Virus record (IMG/VR): IMGVR_UViG_3300036406_000075
Location: 1-23,029 of that record
Strand: one strand, 5' to 3'
Length of the DNA: 23,029 bases
Source: a virus
Positions within the stretch are counted from its first letter, which is position 1. Each line of letters begins with the position of its first letter. Positions 20,700-23,029 of the stretch are shown piece after piece. Position numbers and translations under genes: made by a program. The notes under the pieces are model-generated. The model made no database searches. It had not been told where the DNA came from and worked only from the letters and a program-made list of their open reading frames with translations.

Positions 20700-21807
20700 C
20701 ATCGTCGGCGGCTCGACCGCCAAGCGCGTCGTCGCCTGCCCTGGCAGTGTGGCGCTCGTCAACAAAATGCCGCCCAAGCCCTCCAGCGAACACGCTGACC
20801 GTGGCACACTGCTGCACGACGCCATCAGCGCTATCTTGGAAGACCAAAGCGTTGACGTGATTGGCCGCACATACGAAGGCCAAGTCCTGACACAAGACCT
20901 CTACGACGAAAAGATCATGGTGGCGCTGGCGCTGCTGGACGAAGTAGACCCCGACAAGGAGATGCTGTATGAAGTTGAGACCCGTGTGGGATTCGGTGAT
21001 TTCTTACCTAATGTTTTCGGCAGCACGGATTTGGTCGGTCGTATTGGTAGCCGTGCTATTGTTTTGGACTGGAAGTTTGGTGACGGTGTGGTGGTTGACG
21101 CAGTAGAGAACGCGCAGCTCATGTTCTACGCCGCCGCCAGTATGCGTACCCCTGAGGCAGCGTGGGCGTTTGATGGCGCGACTGAGATCGAATGCGTGAT
21201 CATTCAGCCGCCCATGATGAAGCGTTGGGTGACCACGAAAGAGCGCATCAAGCAGTTTGAGCAAGAGCTGGTGCAGGCCGTCAAGGCCGCGCAGCAGCCG
21301 GACGCCAAGCTGGCCGTGGGTGACCATTGCCGCTGGTGCGCAGGCAAGCCCATCTGCCCAAAAATGACCGGCGCAGTGGACCGCGCCCTGCAAGTGCAAC
21401 TGAAAGAAATAGACGTTGACATGCTGGGCCGATACCTGAAGAATGCTGATCTCTTGGAAGACTGGATCAAAGACCTGCGTGGTCTGGCGCTCCAGTTGCT
21501 TGAGAAGGATATGCCGGTGCCGGGGTATAAACTTGTACAGAAACAAGCAAGACGTAAATGGACCGATGAGTCAGCCGCCAAGCAGGCGTTGCTGAACATG
21601 GGCCTCAAAGAATCTGTCGTAGTCGAGACTTCAGTTATGTCTCCTGCGCAGGCCGAGAAGGCGCTTAAAAAGCGCTGGGCCGACCTGCCAGAAGGCTTGG
21701 TGAAGTCCGAGTCGTCAGGTACAACACTGGCAAGCGAGGATGACCCTCGCCCAGCAGTGTTGCAAATCGGGTCGCAGTTATCTGCGGCCCTTCTTAAACT
21801 TCAGTAA
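20686..21807 (+). CDS. DUF2800 nuclease, RecB/Cas4-like PD-(D/E)XK
   Basis: This 373-aa protein matches DUF2800. ADRGTLLHDAI (H44) is the Cas4/RecB-like first motif; E97 or E99 (LYEVETRV) follows; GSTD (D115) and LDWKFG (D128, K130) are the PD-(D/E)XK catalytic residues; and QLMFYA (Q144) is the QxxxY-type motif. C19 (ACPGS) with C215, C218 and C224 (CRWCAGKPICP) matches the one-plus-three cysteine arrangement of iron-sulfur nucleases such as AddB and Cas4. It probably acts as a 5'-3' or end-processing exonuclease in replication or recombination. GGAGACAGAAG precedes ATG 20686. Confidence 0.85.
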   Translation: MQHSNIVGGSTAKRVVACPGSVALVNKMPPKPSSEHADRGTLLHDAISAILEDQSVDVIGRTYEGQVLTQDLYDEKIMVALALLDEVDPDKEMLYEVETRVGFGDFLPNVFGSTDLVGRIGSRAIVLDWKFGDGVVVDAVENAQLMFYAAASMRTPEAAWAFDGATEIECVIIQPPMMKRWVTTKERIKQFEQELVQAVKAAQQPDAKLAVGDHCRWCAGKPICPKMTGAVDRALQVQLKEIDVDMLGRYLKNADLLEDWIKDLRGLALQLLEKDMPVPGYKLVQKQARRKWTDESAAKQALLNMGLKESVVVETSVMSPAQAEKALKKRWADLPEGLVKSESSGTTLASEDDPRPAVLQIGSQLSAALLKLQ

Positions 21808-21816
21808 AGGACAATC

Positions 21817-22449
21817 ATGTCAACTTTTTCTCTCGCAAATCTGCCAGCAGTTACCACTCTCTCCACCGCATTGCGTTCGCTTGAACAAGGCGCAGGCACA
21901 TCGGGCGTCGTCATCCTGAAAATGGACAAGACCGGCCATTGGGTGTTTGGTGCTGATCAAACCGAAGTCGAAGACGACTCTACTTGGGCCGTCAATCCTT
22001 TCTCTTTCGTCCACGGCTTTATCGCCTGGGGCGACGGCGAAGTGCTTGGCGAGAAGATGACCGGCGTGCAGCACCCCCTGCCAGAGCTTGACGTAGCGCC
22101 TCCCGGTGCCAAGCGCGGCTGGGAAACGCAGATCGGCATGTCGTTGAAGTGCCTCGTGGGTGAGGACAAAGACATGGAAGCACGCTTCACCACCACATCC
22201 GTGGGTGGTAAGAAGGCTGTGCAAGCATTGGGCGTTGCCATCGCCACGCAAGTGGAGAAGGACCAGTCCAAGCCCGTGGCCATCGTGCGCTTAAAGAAGG
22301 ACCACTACGTCCACAAGTCCTACGGTCGCATCTACACCCCGGTGTTTGAGATCGTGGAGTGGGCCAGCATGGACGGCGCTGCTGAAGCGCCAGCGGTTGA
22401 AGAAGCCGAGGCAGCGCCTGCTGCTGGCCGTCGTCGTCGTGCGGCCTAA
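21817..22449 (+). CDS. Conserved replication-module protein, possible ssDNA-binding role
   Basis: This 210-aa protein follows the DUF2800 gene and precedes the polymerase, the slot taken in related phages by the DUF2815 single-strand-binding-like protein. I do not see a confident DUF2815 match. The N-terminal part is mixed alpha/beta (SGVVILKMDKTGHWVFGAD). A beta core follows (FVHGFIAWGDGEVLGE, AIVRLKKDHYVHKSYGRIY, PVFEIVEW). The end is a flexible acidic stretch (AAEAPAVEEAEAAPAAG) followed by RRRR. The single-strand-binding role is inferred from position and the low-complexity tail, not from a motif. AAAGGACA precedes ATG 21817. Confidence 0.6.
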   Translation: MSTFSLANLPAVTTLSTALRSLEQGAGTSGVVILKMDKTGHWVFGADQTEVEDDSTWAVNPFSFVHGFIAWGDGEVLGEKMTGVQHPLPELDVAPPGAKRGWETQIGMSLKCLVGEDKDMEARFTTTSVGGKKAVQALGVAIATQVEKDQSKPVAIVRLKKDHYVHKSYGRIYTPVFEIVEWASMDGAAEAPAVEEAEAAPAAGRRRRAA

Positions 22450-22457
22450 GTGAAATC

Positions 22458-22524
22458 GGGGCCGAAAGCGGATGCTGTGTAGTGCCGTCACGGACTCTAG
22501 AGCGCAGTGCAGCGAGTAGGCCCC
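22458..22524 (+). ncRNA. GC-closed structured segment before the 65-aa and polymerase genes
   Basis: The 102-nt gap between 22449 and 22552 holds no credible gene. GGGGCC (22458-22463) pairs with GGCCCC (22519-22524). Inside, CTGTGT (22475-22480) can pair with GCGCAG (22502-22507, two G-U pairs), and CCG TCA CGG (22485-22493) forms a hairpin extended by GT/AC. This could be an mRNA leader structure or a small RNA. It is not a tRNA. Confidence 0.35.
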
Positions 22525-22551
22525 ACCTATAAAGTAAAGTGGAGTACAGGC

Positions 22552-22749
22552 ATGAAAGTTTTTATTCTTTGTAAACGGTTTGAGGACAGCACAAACAAAG
22601 CTGCCTTTGTCAATAAAATTATGGCGGTATTTGAAGACAGCAATGATGCGTACCACAGGGTAAACGCAAAGAAAAAGGACGGCGATTACAGTTGGTACAT
22701 TGTCGCTAAAGATTTAAGGCCACGGGCGGTTAAAAATGCTGTGGCTTGA
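22552..22749 (+). CDS. Small protein before the DNA polymerase, function unknown (65 aa)
   Basis: From ATG 22552 (GGAG at 22541-22544) this gives 65 aa. The sequence MKVFILCKRFEDSTNKAAF with a middle NDAYHRVNAKKKDGDYSWYIVAK looks like a compact alpha/beta protein. A longer frame from 22507 would pass through the structured gap and lacks a ribosome site. It overlaps the polymerase start by 14 nt. I do not recognise a named family. Confidence 0.65.
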   Translation: MKVFILCKRFEDSTNKAAFVNKIMAVFEDSNDAYHRVNAKKKDGDYSWYIVAKDLRPRAVKNAVA

Positions 22750-23029
22750 TTTTGAGACGCGTAGCCGCTGTGACCTGAAGGCCAAGGGCGTCTACAACTA
22801 CGCGCAAGACATGAGCACCGAAGTGCTGTGCATGTCCTACGCCTTCGATGATGATGAGGTCGTCACTTGGTTGCCCGGTCAGCCGCTGCCTGACTTTACG
22901 GGTCACATGATCTACGCCCACAACGCCGCGTTTGAGCGTTTAATTTTTTGGTATGTTCTTCAGAAGAACTACCCCCTTGAATCGTTTTACTGCACCGCAG
23001 CGCAGGCCCGTGCCAACTGTGCGCCTGGC
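22736..23029 (+). CDS. Family A DNA polymerase, N-terminal 3'-5' exonuclease part (partial)
   Basis: The frame from ATG 22736 stays open to the right edge (98 codons). LDFETRS gives exonuclease motif I (D5, E7) of the DnaQ-like fold. EVLCMSYAFDDDEVVTWLPGQ and IYAHNAAFERLIF (motif II region, N63 and E67) are the usual next blocks of phage PolA-type enzymes, followed by SFYCTAAQARANCA. It should be the phage replicative polymerase with proofreading; the polymerase domain lies outside the window. It starts inside the previous gene. Confidence 0.87.
   Translation, partial: MLWLDFETRSRCDLKAKGVYNYAQDMSTEVLCMSYAFDDDEVVTWLPGQPLPDFTGHMIYAHNAAFERLIFWYVLQKNYPLESFYCTAAQARANCAPG

Noticed and set aside
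22458-22527. tRNA-like outline (GGGGCC ... GGCCCCACC, with CTCTAGA resembling an anticodon loop)
   Set aside because: The seventh acceptor pair fails, there is no T-loop consensus, the putative anticodon stem does not pair and the length is short. It is better treated as an unspecified structured segment.

Overview
The window looks like part of the genome of a short-tailed, tailed double-stranded DNA phage with a P22-type virion. On the + strand a P22-like series is legible: portal C-terminus (cut by the left edge), scaffold, coat with an I-domain-like insertion, gp4-like adaptor, gp10-like hub, a tail-needle candidate and three ejection-protein candidates. A lysis cassette follows. The Gram-negative character of the host is inferred from the P22-type tail machine, the GH108 muramidase and the 3TM holin. 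A freshwater betaproteobacterial host is a guess from protein style and composition. Terminase genes and most of the portal gene must lie left of position 1.

Layout. (1) 1-3602: portal end, a small Dps/DUF5856-like protein, an HNH protein with 15-residue repeats, a 100-aa unknown and a beta-helix tailspike, all lying between portal and scaffold. (2) 3603-7151: scaffold leader with hairpins, scaffold, coat, a small putative decoration protein flanked by two UUCG hairpins, a 78-aa unknown and the gp4-like adaptor. (3) 7164-7706: a free-standing HNH homing-type endonuclease on the opposite strand. (4) 7742-15234: gp10-like hub, needle candidate, a 111-aa unknown and three ejection-protein candidates. 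(5) 15235-16445: lysis cassette of two small membrane proteins, the GH108 muramidase and the 3TM holin. (6) 16429-20427, minus strand: 14 genes with no intergenic base, including a SNF2-type helicase and a VRR-NUC nuclease; the rest are small unknown proteins. (7) 20428-20513: a divergent promoter region with overlapping -35 boxes. (8) 20514-23029, plus strand: a 61-aa protein, a RecB/Cas4-like DUF2800 nuclease, a 210-aa unknown in a single-strand-binding-like position, a GC-closed structured segment, a 65-aa unknown and the start of a family A DNA polymerase (cut by the right edge).

The two divergent early units (6 and 8) probably supply replication, recombination and host takeover. The late + strand unit builds the virion and lyses the cell. 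The late and minus-strand units converge and overlap by 17 bp at 16429-16445. There is no tRNA, rRNA, CRISPR array, IS element, integrase or recognisable lysogeny repressor in the window. The most interesting items are the Dps-type ferroxidase residue spacing in the 398-760 protein, the fully overlapping minus-strand operon, the four-cysteine Fe-S pattern in the DUF2800 nuclease, and the coiled-coil/TNF-like needle candidate.
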